DNA from: Carallia brachiata
Lineage: Eukaryota; Streptophyta; Magnoliopsida; Malpighiales; Rhizophoraceae
Assembly (NCBI GenBank): GCA_021464245.1
Contig: JADCRB010000016.1
Span: 2,119,352 to 2,183,351, forward strand
DNA length: 64,000 nucleotides
Direction of reading: 5' to 3'
This document shows, piece by piece, positions 12,373 to 23,409 of this stretch. The stretch's first letter is position 1. Each line of letters begins with the position of its first letter. Position numbers and translations under genes: made by a program. The notes beneath the pieces are model-generated. The model saw only the letters and a list, made by a program, of their open reading frames with translations, made no database searches and had not been told where the DNA came from.

Positions 12373-12921
12373 GCTTAGCACATAATAAGCCAAGACTGGC
12401 CTCTCCAACCAACTATTAGCACTCTTGATTCAAATAAGGTTTCATCTTGTTGGATGGAATATTAGCTTGTCCTTTGCTTTGGCCATATATGTGGTGCGGA
12501 CGTAGGCTGTTTGGTGTATTAATTAAGGGTTTGTTTAGATATGCTGTTGGTTTTTTGTTGTTAATTTCTATTGTCTTTCGGTTTTGTTGTTGTTTGTTGT
12601 ATTTTACTGTTGTCTGTTGTCCACTTTCTTTTTTTGACTTTAGTAACTATTTTGTGTTTTGAACAAGATTTTTCTTTCAAGCAATATTGTTATGTTTATT
12701 TGTTTAAAATAAAAGTCAAACATGTCATATTTCAATTAGAACTAAAAATTTAAAAATTACCCTATTAAATGTAGCTTTTAAAACAAGCATCCTAGCAATG
12801 AAGTCAACATTACAATTAACGTCAATATCTTTGCTCATAACTTTGTGCCTGCATTTTGTGCTCATAACATCAATCTCAGTTAACAATACATATGGTCCTA
12901 CACATAACACTTGACTAGGAT
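12373..12921. other. Terpene synthase 3' region
   Basis: Sequence after the TGA, with T- and G/T-rich stretches and an AATAAAA near 12708 that could serve in polyadenylation. It is shared by all four units. No coding signal on the + strand. Confidence 0.5.
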
Positions 12922-13211
12922 TTATAAAGCATAAGCAAACTTTCTAAAAGGATTGGTGGACAGAGGACATATTCGACTTGGCGTAGATCTCTTCAAATCT
13001 ATAATAACAGCCATAGGATCAATACATATGCTGTCATCACAGCTTATTGTTGAAGCCTTGCATGTATATGCCTGTTGTTGGTTACCGGACACCACAAATA
13101 ATTTAAACCCCTAGTGAGTTCAGTCTCTTGATATGAAAATAATGCAAGAAACAACAGAAAAGCCCTTGACAGCATTGTGAATATGATTCCAGCAGATTGA
13201 GGGACAAGCAC
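12922..13211 (-). pseudogene. Unidentified minus-strand coding relic, unit 1
   Basis: On the minus strand, an acceptor-like TTTGCAG precedes a 290-base exon-like block in one frame. It starts GACPSICWNHIHNAV and ends NPFRKFAYAL then TAA. Two stops (TGA, TAG) interrupt it near 13110-13122, but a pyrimidine-rich stretch ending in CAG/TAG could instead be an intron end there. The last 62 codons are open in unit 1, whereas units 2-4 carry a stop at a Tyr codon in this block. The composition looks coding, but I do not recognise the family. Further open minus-strand stretches lie downstream in units 2-4. Confidence 0.35.
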
Positions 13212-13710
13212 CTGCAAATGTGGAGAATATACAGTTTTTTAGATCAGTTAGAAAATTGGAAAGCTCATTAGTTCTTATCTCCGAGAGATTGCAATAGATG
13301 AAAGCATGCCAATCTTAAAATTGGTATCTCTTCCTCAAGCCTTGTCGGATGTCTTGCGGTAAGATCGTGGTGGCCTTGACAAAGCAATATGTTTCTCAAG
13401 GGAGGTATGAACAACGTTATGCCACATGTGTTACACAATTAAGAATCTGTGTATTCAAAACCTTTATAAAAGACAACTGCAATATGCAAATATCTAATCT
13501 TATTGATCAACAAACATCTAATCTTATTATCTGATCAACAAGCTGCCATTACCTGAGAAGCAAATCTACATAACATCAGCAAATTGAGGGACTAAATCAC
13601 ATAACCTTATCCAAATAAGTGAATGAACACAATAGCAATTAAAGTCAAGAAGATAATCTAAATCTTGCCTTCCACTGTGGTGGCAATAAAAAGGGTCATC
13701 AACGTTAATC
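13212..13710. other. Spacer after the relic, unit 1
   Basis: Shared with the other units, except that about 208 bp present in unit 3 (41748-41955) are missing at 13459-13462. No gene recognised on the + strand; weak minus-strand coding similarity continues here. Confidence 0.45.
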
Positions 13711-14658
13711 TGATCAACTTATTATGCAGACTTGGTGTGTCATATCACTTCGAGGATGAAATTGAAGTGCAGTTAGAATCATATATTTCGTTCTCTTCCT
13801 CATATACTCCGCAACAACGATTATGGTCTCCGCACTACAGCCCTTCTATTTCGAGTACTGATACAACATGGATACAAGACATCCTGCGGTGAGAGACCAC
13901 ACATGCAAATTTTATCATTCTCCTCTGTGGCTACTAGCCAGCCCATTGTATCGTGTGAGGGCGTAATCTTTTTTGATAAAATTATGAGATATCACTTTTA
14001 TTTTTTCATTTAATCGACCAACAAAATTTTTTAAAAAATAGGAAAAAAAATTATCTTCTTGTTTTCTTTTTCTTAGTTTCAAGATATGTCTTTGACTACA
14101 TTAAAATAATATTTTAGCTAGTCTTTAAAAGTTAATATTTTAAGCACGGAAAAGCGGAAATTTAACATTTACAAGGGCTGGAATTATTGCATGATATAAC
14201 ATTTAGTGACTAAGACTAAAACTGAATATATAAGCCTAATTATAGCCTAGTGACCACCAAACATAAATTTGAGGTAAGATCTCGCTTCCCTCTTCCAATC
14301 CAACTAGACCAAGATAATAATTTTAGAATTTAACTATTAACATTAATTTTATTCAAAATATATCATATATAATTACTAATTTTTCCACAACTAAGATATT
14401 AATAAATCTACTATTAAATAACATTACAAATACCATTTTAACTAGTTGAATCAGGGAACCGTTGACACTTTTTTTTTTTTTAACCATTATGACAACATTG
14501 CAATGTGCATAAGCACTTGATCAGGCATTACATCAAGGGCCGAATATTCAACAAAATTTATTCATGTATATATACATATATGATGTTTTTTTTTTTTTTT
14601 GTAATTAATCAGATGTGTTCAACAAATTCAAGGAAAGCAATGGAAAATTCAAGGAAAC
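13711..14658 (+). pseudogene. Partial second terpene synthase (end of exon 2 to start of exon 3), unit 1
   Basis: Positions 13711-13888 match the second half of terpene synthase exon 2 ([20 protein letters not shown]) up to the GCG|GT donor. An intron similar to intron 2 follows, then 14613-14658 matches the first 46 bases of exon 3 (VFNKFKESNGKFKE). After that the similarity stops and the frame runs into unrelated sequence. An extra base near 13774 shifts the frame. There is no exon 1 or catalytic domain. It is a fragment of an older duplication carried in every unit. Confidence 0.8.
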
Positions 14659-15388
14659 ACAACAAGTTTATCTCCTCTATCTAAGGTATTTAACTCATTT
14701 TATCAAAAATTTATAATATAATTTATTAGCTCGGTCCATAAAAAATGATTTTCCAGATATCATGCAGTAATCATGCATAGCAATACAAAATAATTAGGCA
14801 AATAAGATACTTAGCACACTATACATGTCAGAATTACTCACAATAATAAAACTACTCCCAAATCAAGAGGTCGGCGCAAGTGACGATCAAGTGGCCTCTA
14901 ATATTCCTAACTAACCAGATAAATTATAAGGCAAGTTAGTTCCCAATCTCTAAATATAACTTGATTAAGTTATATAAAGAAAAGTACCTATGAAATCTAG
15001 GATGTGACGTTACTAACTACTTGAGTTTAGGAATTTGTTTAGGAAGAAGAGTAAGTAAGAAATACTATAATCTTAGGGTTGGCAGAATCACCCTTGAAGA
15101 GTAACTACTTGAGTAGGAAGCTGACGGCAATATCCCGACTCATCCGCCTTTAGAAATTTGTCTTTTGTCAAACGGCGACTGTCAGGGAGTTGCCTTTGTT
15201 ATAAGTTAATTGTTATTCTAACTTTACTTGTTTTTTCTTGCTTTTTATCTGACGTACCAAAGAAAAAATCGCCTTTGTAGGTTTATATATTTTATATTCT
15301 ATAAAAAAAAACAGGTTTATATATTTTATGACTTTAAAATCTCGAGGCTGTTCAAAAAACATATATATTTTTTATAACTTAACGAGAC
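14659..15388. other. Spacer before Copia element 2
   Basis: AT-rich, shared with units 2-4, where it leads on to the 2OGD promoter. In unit 1 the shared sequence stops at AACGAGAC (15381-15388), where the Copia LTR begins. No gene seen. Confidence 0.55.
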
Positions 15389-15592
15389 TGTTGAAGTTAA
15401 TTCAGATTTAATTTTTAATTATTGTTTAAGTAGAACTTGATTAGTTTGTTTCCATATTCGAGTACAATTAGAATTTTGTTTTACTAGTATATAAGGACGT
15501 GTGATTTGTGTTTTGTGAGCGTGCTTCTCATTATTATTGTGTGACATTATTCAATTAATAAAGTTGTAGTGTTAAGTTAATTAAAGTTAACA
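15389..15592 (+). repeat. 5' LTR of Copia element 2
   Basis: Starts TG and ends CA, with an AATAAA at about 15556 near its right end. No partner LTR exists in the window. Confidence 0.8.
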
Positions 15593-15605
15593 GTGGTATC
15601 AGAGC

Positions 15606-16358
15606 TGGTCGATCGAGAAATCACCGTCATTGAGTTTCAGATTCGATTGATCGAAAATAAAGATCGATCACGGAATTTTCGTTGATTTGTTCGAGTTAAG
15701 TGCTAGTAAAATTATCGCTGTCAGATATCGTGAGAGATATCTGATCTGAAAAAAAAAAAAAAAAGGAAAGCAGCATCAAAGTCACCGGCAGTTCGCCGGA
15801 TCTCCGCCAGAGCCACCGCCGACGGCCACGCGCCGCCGCCATAGTCGCCGTTCGTCGTTAGACACTGTCCCCTGCACCACCGACCGACGATCTTCCCAAA
15901 TCCAGCACCCACGCGCCGGAAACCCGCGGATCGAAAGAACACCGTATATCCCAGCCGCCGTTCCCGCGCCGATTTCGCCTTCTCCACTGGTCGACGAACC
16001 TCGAAACCTCGAGAATCCGACCCCCCGGCATTCCATCCACGGTCTCCAGCCTTCGACGCGCCGTTTCGTCACCTGAAAGTCGCCGGAATCCATCGGGTCA
16101 CCTTTTCCGCTTCTGCACCGTTCATCGCTTTCAGCCGCCGTTCACTGCCCTCCCTTGCTGTTGACCGGAGATTGCCACCAGCCATCCGTCACCTGCACCA
16201 TGCCATCACTGGTGGGTGGTTGTTGTTGAACCAGAGAGAGAAGTTTGAAGTTTTTCTAGAGAAGAACAAACGAAAGGGGAGCAAATTGAAAAAAAAATTT
16301 AAGGGTTCAGATTATTAAAAAATAGTGTGTCAGATTCATGAAATAAAAGTTTGAAGAG
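15606..16358 (+). other. Leader of Copia element 2 with a GC-rich island
   Basis: Positions 15780-16200 are rich in CCG/CGCC runs, in sharp contrast to the AT-rich surroundings. Open minus-strand frames in it look like by-products of composition. Such leaders occur in plant Copia elements; host-derived sequence is possible but not shown. Confidence 0.5.
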
Positions 16359-18063
16359 ATGAATTTCAATATGAACGGCTCAATTCCAGTTTCAGTTCCC
16401 GTTTTGGATGGGAAAAATTACAATAGATGGTGTGTGCAGATGAAAGTCTTATTTGACTACAACGAATTGCTCAGTGTTGTTGAGAACGGAGTTGAAGAGA
16501 TTGCTGCAGATGCAATAGAAGCACAACGGATTGCTCATCGAGCTATGCAGAAGAAGGATAAAAGACGCTTTATTTTATTCATCAAGCAGTTAATGATGAT
16601 AGTTTTGAGAAAATTGCAAATGCAACTACGTCTAAGCAAAGCATGGGATATTTTGACGACGTCTTTTCAAGGTGCAGATAAAGTGAAGAAGGGTGAAACT
16701 CCAAACCTTACGACGTCAGTTTGAGTTATTGCAGATGAAAATCTCATAAACAGTTTCAGTTTATATCAGTAGAGTTCTAGACCTGACGAACCAGATGAGA
16801 AGTTTGTGGAGAGCAGCTTAATAATCAAGTTAAAGTTGAGAAGATTTTGCGGACACTCACACCACGATATGAGCACATCTGTGGTTGCAATTGAAGAAGT
16901 ACATGATTTGTCGCAGATGTCAGTTGATGTATTGACGAACACGTTGTAAGCTCACGAACAGCGCATGAATGAGAAGTGCATTGAGAAGCCAATCGAGCAA
17001 GCCCTTCAGAGTCAATCTCCCATGAGAGGCGAGCAGAATGATCAATCACAACAAAGGCAAAATTCCTCTCTTGGAAGAGGAGAGGATGAGGACGAGGACG
17101 TGGTGGATTTTACAACAATCGAGGAAGAGGATGTCACTACAATAATATGGAGGTGGAGACAATTTCAGAGGAATCGACCAGACTAACAAAGTCGTGGCGA
17201 GGCCGAGGCCAAGGAAGAGGACAAGGTAGAGAAGGCAAGATAAATCTAATATTGAGTGTTATTCATGTCACAAGCGTGGCCACTATGCTCATGAGTGTTG
17301 GTCGAAGGAAAATCAGACAGCACACTGTGCACAAGAGCATGCACAAGAAGGAGATGATGATGGAAATCAAGCCCTCATGATGGTTACTGCAGCCACTGAA
17401 ACATCAAATTACAACACATGGTTCCTGGACACCGGATGCACCAATCATATGTGTGGAAAGAAAGAGCTTTTTGTGGATCTTGATGAGTCAATCCGCTCTA
17501 CAGTTAAATTTGCTGATGATAGTAGCGTTCCAGTGATGGGAAAGGGGCGAATTCTCATTAAGTTGAAGAATGGAGACCATAATTACATCTCAGATGTGTT
17601 CTATGTACCAAATATGAAGAACAACCTTCTCAGTTTGGGCCAATTGCTTGAAAAGGGGTATAACATTATGCTGCGTGATAACTGTCTCTTAATCACTGAT
17701 GGTAAAGGTACTCTTATTCTCAAATCCCCTTTGACGAAGAACCGGATGTTTCGAGTTGATATTGCCACAGATGTTTATACTTGTCTGAGTGCTGTTGTGA
17801 AAGATGAATATTGGTTGTGGCATCTTCAGTTTGGTCATTTGAATTTTCGCAGTTCGAAGGTACTCGCACAGGATAATATGGTAAAAGGTTTGCCCAGGAT
17901 TGATCATCCGAACCAGATATGTGAGGCTTGTATCCTTGCAAAACAGAGCAGATTATCTTTTGTGGAAATGAGAACTTGGCGTGCAAGGCATTCACTCCAG
18001 CTTATTCACTCCGATGTTTGTGGTCCAATGAGTGTTCCATCAGTTGGGAACAATAGGTACTTT
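16359..18063 (+). pseudogene. Copia gag-pol remnant (gag, protease, start of integrase)
   Basis: Gag starts at 16359 (MNFNMNGSIPVSVPVLDGK) and is broken by a frame slip near 16700. A CCHC zinc knuckle ([14 protein letters not shown]) lies at 17257-17298. The longest open part, from 17377, has the protease motif WFLDTGC near 17420, then the integrase zinc-binding segment ([10 protein letters not shown] ... [11 protein letters not shown]). The integrase core begins [14 protein letters not shown] and stops after RYFI. Reverse transcriptase and RNase H are missing. Several frameshifts make it inactive. Confidence 0.88.
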
Positions 18064-18558
18064 ATTTGGAAGGTAAGGAAAACACCAATTTGTAAATCAA
18101 TTCCCAAATAATACTTATACAATGTTATAAGTGTCCCAGCGTGCTCCCAACTTGTACGATCTTAAAAATGATTAAATATACATGGTCTTACCCTGTTTTT
18201 ACAAACGGACACAATGGACCTTAGTATATATGGGTGGAGGAAAACACAGAGGAAAGCCTTCTATTTTTGTTGCTCTTGACGCCTTGGAATAGACTATTAC
18301 TATTTTGGCAAGGTTGGCTTGAAAATGTTACCAATGGTGGCAATGTTTAAACCTGCAATGACCTCTCTATGCCTGCCAAATTTAGAACCAGAGAGAAAGA
18401 GGAGAATAACGGGGAGGTGCGTGAGGCCTGTAGATTGTAATCTTTCTCTCTTCACATTTTCTCATCTAGTTCAAAAGCATTATATACCTTCCATTTTTGT
18501 ACTTCATCCTACCCAACATCTTGAGAAAACTGTAAATTTCAGGCTAAATAATTCAAGT
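18061..18558 (+). other. Patellin 5' region, unit 2
   Basis: Homologous to 97-487, plus about 120 bases of module start that are absent from the left end of unit 1. No coding signal. Confidence 0.45.
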
Positions 18559-20137
18559 ATGGCAGTTGAAGACAAATCAGAAGAACCCCAGATGGAAAAT
18601 AAGGATGATGAAAATCGAAAACAGGGATCGCAACCATCAAAGGATGTAGGTGAACAGGGCAATGAAACAGATAATACAAAAGATGGAGGAAAGGGAAGTG
18701 AAAAAATGTAGAGAAGATTGAAAAGAAACAAAATGAGGCAGACACAGAAAGTGGTACATCAGCAAATGGATTAGAAAGGAGTTCTTCATTCGGGAAAGAA
18801 AGCAGCCCTCTCTCTAATTTAAGACAACATGAAGCAAAGGCATTGAGTGAGCTGAAATCGAAGATCGAAGATGCGATCCTTGGAAACAAATTCTTCTCTA
18901 AGAAGAATGAGCAAGGGAATGAAATGTCAGCAGAAAAAGATGGGAAGCAGAATGAGAAGGAAAAGACTAAGCAACTAGAGGAAGGGTCTTGTTCATCATC
19001 AAGTGGAGAAGGGAAGGAAAATGAAACTCTTCATAAGTTAGAAGCCAGAGAAAAGGCAATGGCAGCAGTAGAAGGCAAGGGAAAGGAAATAATCATTGAT
19101 GAACAAGATAAAAAGCAAGATGTCGGATCGATCACTCCAGCGGATACTCAGAAAGGAGGAGGAAATGTTGACAAGGACCTTGCCTCGTGGGGGGTGCCAT
19201 TGCTGCCTAGTAAAGGTGATAGAATAACTGATGTTATACTGATGAAGTTCTTGAGGGCCAGAGAGTTCAAAGTTAATGAAAGTTTTGAAATGTTGAGAAG
19301 CACCATCCAATGGAGAAAGGAAAGCAGAATTGATTCCATCATGGATGAAATTTTCAGGCTGAACTTGGCTCTGCTGCATATATGGAAGGCGATGATCGCG
19401 ATGGACACCCGTGTGCAACAACATTTTCGGGGTGCTAGGCAATGATGAGCTGCATGATAGGATTTTGGGGAAAGAAAATAAGCATGAGAAGCTGGTGAGA
19501 TGGAGAATTCAACTGATGGAGAAGGGTGTCAACAGTCTCGACTTCAATCCAGGCGGTGTGTGCCCAATGCTGCAAATCAATGATCTGAAGAACACTCCTT
19601 TACCAACAAAGAAAGAGCTCCGGCTTGCTACCAGAAAAGCGGTAGAACTTTTTCTAGATAACTATCCTGAATTTGTTGCCAAAAATGTAGGCTGCTCTTT
19701 CCCTAACTTCATTATCATGTTCCTCAATGCTTGCCTTATCTTTGAGAACTCACATCGTTGTTTTCTAATTTCCAGATTCCTTGTTTAGCACAAGTCTCTA
19801 ATGTTAAAAAAGTAAGTCTCAGAGGGTCAACTTCTCACATTATGGAATTTGAAAAGATTATATGTATGCAGTCTTACTGATGTTTTTCAGGGTTTTTGTT
19901 TCTTGAAATTGCGACTTTTACATTACAATAGAGTAATTTTACTTATTATATCGTAATCTATAATGAAGTGCAGGAAATACACTTGATGATGCACCGTGAT
20001 TGTTTGTTTCAGGTCTTCATCAATGTGCCTTTCTGGCATTATGCCTTTAGTGCTATCCTATCACCGTTCCTGACTTAAAGAACCAAGAACAAATTTGTTT
20101 ATGCTCGGGCTTCCAAGGTCACAGAAACGTTGCTTAG
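18559..20137 (+). pseudogene. Patellin pseudogene, copy 2
   Basis: Exon 1 18559-19686, exon 2 20013-20137. This copy shows the uninterrupted exon into which the Copia inserted in unit 1. It has lost 5 bases near 18701-18705 (GTGAAAAAATG where others have GTGAAATAAAGGATG) and one base in GATGAAATTTTC near 19350. Between these the frame runs through the Glu/Lys-rich N-terminus into WGVPLLPSKGD. The shared TAA is at 20076-20078, and no GOLD exon follows. It shares substitutions with copy 1 (EDAILG) against copies 3 and 4 (EDSILG). Confidence 0.9.
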
Positions 20138-21282
20138 GTAAGATCTTACTTCCTTCCAAGCTTCCATTTTGTAACTGGTGGTGGTGGGTGTGATGCGAAG
20201 TATTATGACCACTAATTGAACTCTGCTGGAGACACATTTCTGGAGAGCAATTTCTAGTCCGGTATGGCGGGCTCAAACGTGAGAATTTAATATCTGTATA
20301 AAGACTATACACACAATAACAATAATATATAACTAATAAATATTCAAAATAATTAATTTGACAATAATCTCTATATAAAAATATACAAAAATTAATAATT
20401 ATCTATTTGATAGGAGTTCTAAAAATTAATAATTAAATCTAATACTCTATTAAGACTATATACATAATTATATATAATTGAAGAAAGATTCAAAATAATC
20501 AATTTGACAACATATTTGTTTAAAAAGTATAAAACATTGATGATTACCTAATTTTAAAGATTTATAGCTATAAAGAAATTTAAATTTGATATAAATACTT
20601 TTATATGAATGAATTGGATTAAATTTAAATAATAATAGTTGGATAAAATTTTAAATAATAATGAATTTATCATAATATAATTTAATTAAATTTATAGAAA
20701 TAATTAAAATATTAATATATTAAAAAAAGTAAGAAGCTAAACTATAAAAAGGCCTCCAAACCATACGAGCCAGCTGTTTCAAAGACACAGGACATGTGAA
20801 ATTGCTAATGTTTTTTTTTTTTTTAAAAAAAAAAAAAAAATGTACGTAAACAAATTTCCCAAAATTTCTGTGATTCGCATATCAAGGTTCAAATAATGAT
20901 ACCTGTGCACTGCAAGGAAATAGTATATAATTGGATTCCTTAACGACTTCTCTTTAGCGGGATAGAGTTTTGTTGTCCAGATTTAAAATGTTAGGGTGAA
21001 GCCTCGTCCTCAAGTCAAAAGTTTAAACTATTTACTCACTTGTTTTGTGAGTATAAATTATTGGCAGTTTTACACACACAAAACTATTTAATTATTATTA
21101 TTTTGTTAATTTCAAATAGATTTATTTACTATATAATATAAAATTATTTGTAAATTATACAAAAAAAAAAAATGTAAGTCACATTAAAAATTTCCAATAA
21201 TTAGCCAACAAAGATTTTTGGTATCTCAAGCATTGAACATTCAAGATTGAAAATTAAATATTGTTATCTTGATATATTTCAG
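20138..21282. other. Spacer with deletion junction, unit 2
   Basis: AT-rich spacer as in unit 1, then at AAATTG (20799-20804) the sequence jumps from post-patellin spacer to terpene synthase intron 3. The promoter, exons 1-3 and introns 1-2 are therefore absent. Confidence 0.8.
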
Positions 21283-21702
21283 GTGGTGGAAAGAGTTGAC
21301 GTGGTGGACAAACTTCCTTATGCGAGAGATAGAATTGCCTTCTTGAATTTATCCTCCAATCAATGCTAAGATAACATCTCTTGATCTCATATCATATGTA
21401 TATACTTGAAGGATGAGAGGAAGAGGGGATTCTGCATTTCCGGTATCAAGTGCTATATGAAAGAACATGGTGTTTCGGAGGAGGAAGCAACCAAAGAGCT
21501 TCAGAAAATGGTAGCAAATGCATGGAAGGACATCAATGAGGAATGCATGAGGCCAACTGCTGTTCCAAAGCCACTTCTTATGCATATTCTCAATCTCTCA
21601 CGCCTAATTGATTTTGTTTACAAGTACAAAGATGCGTACACTTATTCCAAAAATTTGGAAGATGACATTATGTCACTGTTCCTCAAGCCATTGCCTATGT
21701 GA
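21283..21702 (+). pseudogene. Terpene synthase remnant, copy 2 (exon 4 start fused to exon 7)
   Basis: Exon 4 begins at 21283 with the WWKEL codons but has lost a base (GTTGACG) and ends at ATTGC (21334-21338). There it joins intron 6 sequence, so the rest of exon 4 with DDTYD and all of exons 5 and 6 are deleted. Exon 7 (21412-21702) is intact, starting DERKRGF and ending LFLKPLPM then TGA. No catalytic function is possible. Confidence 0.9.
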
Positions 21703-22252
21703 GCTTAGCACATAATAAGCCAAGACTGGCCTCTCCAACCAACTAAATTAGCACTCTTGATTCAAATAAGGTTTCATCTTGTTGGATGGAATATTAGCTT
21801 GTCCTTTGCTTTGGCCATATGTATGTGGTGCGGACTTAGGCTGTTTGGTGTATTAATAAAGGGCTTGTTTGATATGTTGTTGGTTTTTTGTTGTTAATTG
21901 CTATTGTCTAATGTTCTGTTTTTGTTGTTGTTGTATTTTACTGTTGTCTGTTGTCACTTCTTTTTTTGACTTTAGTAACTTTTGTGTTTTGAACAAGATT
22001 TTTTCTTTCAAGCAATATTGTTATGTTTATTTGTTTAAATAAAAGTAAAACATGTCATATTTCAATTAGAATAAAAAATTTTAAAATTACCCTATTAAAT
22101 GTAGATTTTAAAACAAGCATACCTAGCAATGAAGTCAACATTACAATTAATGTCAATATCTTTGCTCATAACTTTGTGCCTGCATTTTGTGCTCATAACG
22201 TCAATCTCAGTTAACAATACATATGGTCCTACACATAACACTTGACTAGGAT
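21703..22252. other. Terpene synthase 3' region, unit 2
   Basis: Same T/G-rich sequence as after copy 1, with small indels. No gene. Confidence 0.5.
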
Positions 22253-22536
22253 TTATAAAGCATAAGCAAACTTTCTAAAAGGATTGGTGGACAGAGGACA
22301 TATTCGACTTGGCATAGATCTCTTCAAATCTATAATGACAGCCATAGGATCAATACATATGCTGTCATTACAGCTTATTGTTGAAGCCTTGCATGTCTAT
22401 GCCTGTTGTTAGTTACCGGACACCAATTTAAACCCCTAATGAGTTCAGTCTCTTGATTTGAAAATAATGCAAGAAACAACAGAAAAGTCCTTGACAGCAT
22501 TGTGAATATGATTCCAGCAGATTGAGGGACAAGCAC
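22253..22536 (-). pseudogene. Unidentified minus-strand relic, unit 2
   Basis: Counterpart of 12922-13211, with a 6-base in-frame deletion. Two additional stops result from single substitutions: a Gln codon and a Tyr codon each become stop. Family unknown; clearly not functional here. Confidence 0.35.
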
Positions 22537-22599
22537 CTGCAAATGTGGAGAATACGCAGTTTTTTAGATCAGTTAGAAAATTGGAAAGCTCATTAGTTC

Positions 22600-22929
22600 T
22601 GTTGAATTTCAATGGCGCATGTGGAATACGCGGGCTGGTAATCTCAGTGCGGAATATGCGGGCTCACATGACGCTCAGAATTTTCTTCCACGCACCGGAC
22701 TCGATTTCTGCATATCCGGGACTCCGGGCTTCGAGGTTGACCTCTCACATCACGAGTATACGAAACAAGTAACAAACAAATGAATTCATGGACACCACAT
22801 CTTACCAAAACCAATTGGCTTGGAAATGGGTCCTTTTAACTTCATTTATATAGTGCTTACTCCCTACACTCCTTATCCATGTAGAAGTTTTTTGCATTGC
22901 CTTGATACTCATCACTTGCAACTCCAACA
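22600..22929 (-). repeat. 3' LTR of TRIM
   Basis: 330 bp. It differs from its partner at roughly 26 positions by eye, mostly transitions, with two single-base indels. Confidence 0.88.
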
Positions 22930-23079
22930 CTCCCCTTCAAGTGTGAGTTTTTGCACAGCAGATTGGGCTTTTTGCTTTTTTTTAGGACATGTCAACACAG
23001 CTACCCAACTGCTCACGCGGGTTTTAGCTTCTCAACGGCTGCGTCCCCTTAAGATCATTTTTTGCTCGCTTTGATACCA

Positions 23080-23409
23080 TGTTGAATTTCAATGACGCAT
23101 GTGGAATACGCAGACTCGCAACCTCAGTGCAGAATACGCGGGCTCACATGATGCTCGGAATTTTCCTCCACGCACCGGACTCGGCTTTCTGCATATCTGG
23201 GACTCCGGCCTTCGAGGATGACCTCCCACATCACGAGTATACGGAACAAGTAACAAACAAATGAAGTCATGGACACCACATCTTACCAAAACCAATTGAC
23301 TTGGAAATGAGTCCTTTAACTTTATTTATATAGTGCTTACTCCCTACACTCCTTATCCATGTGAGAGTTTTTTGCATTGCCTTGAGACTCATCACTTGCA
23401 ACTCCAACA
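23080..23409 (-). repeat. 5' LTR of TRIM
   Basis: 330 bp, next to the primer-binding site. The clean TG/CA ends and equal lengths support the boundaries. Confidence 0.88.

Larger units (their letters stand above)
97..18060 (+). repeat. Tandem module, unit 1 (rearranged)
   Basis: First of four direct copies. It contains a patellin pseudogene split by a Copia element, all seven terpene synthase exons, the minus-strand relic, the partial second terpene synthase and a truncated second Copia. The 2OGD and GA tract found in units 2 and 3 are missing. Its last bases lie inside a Copia integrase and join directly to the start of unit 2. Relative to units 2-4 it also lacks about 208 bp near 13460, where an AACC is shared by both deletion ends. 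Confidence 0.85.
15389..18060 (+). mobile_element. Truncated Ty1/Copia retrotransposon 2
   Basis: Element on the + strand with a 5' LTR of 204 bp (15389-15592, TGTTGAAG...TTAACA). A tRNA-Met primer-binding site (TGGTATCAGAGC) follows at 15594-15605, then a long leader and gag-protease-integrase start. The 3' half and 3' LTR are absent: the sequence changes from integrase to module start at about 18061, so no right-hand target duplication can be tested. Unit 2 keeps the uninterrupted site (AACGAGACAAAAGC near 25694). Confidence 0.9.

Noticed and set aside
15721..16093. Overlapping open frames on the minus strand in the GC-rich Copia leader
   Set aside because: They overlap one another in different frames inside a compositionally biased leader and show no recognisable domain.
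22545..23295. Short open frames at 22545-22772, 22820-23074 and 23079-23264
   Set aside because: They fall almost entirely within the TRIM LTRs and its 150-bp interior. The paired similarity reflects the LTR repeat, not a gene family.
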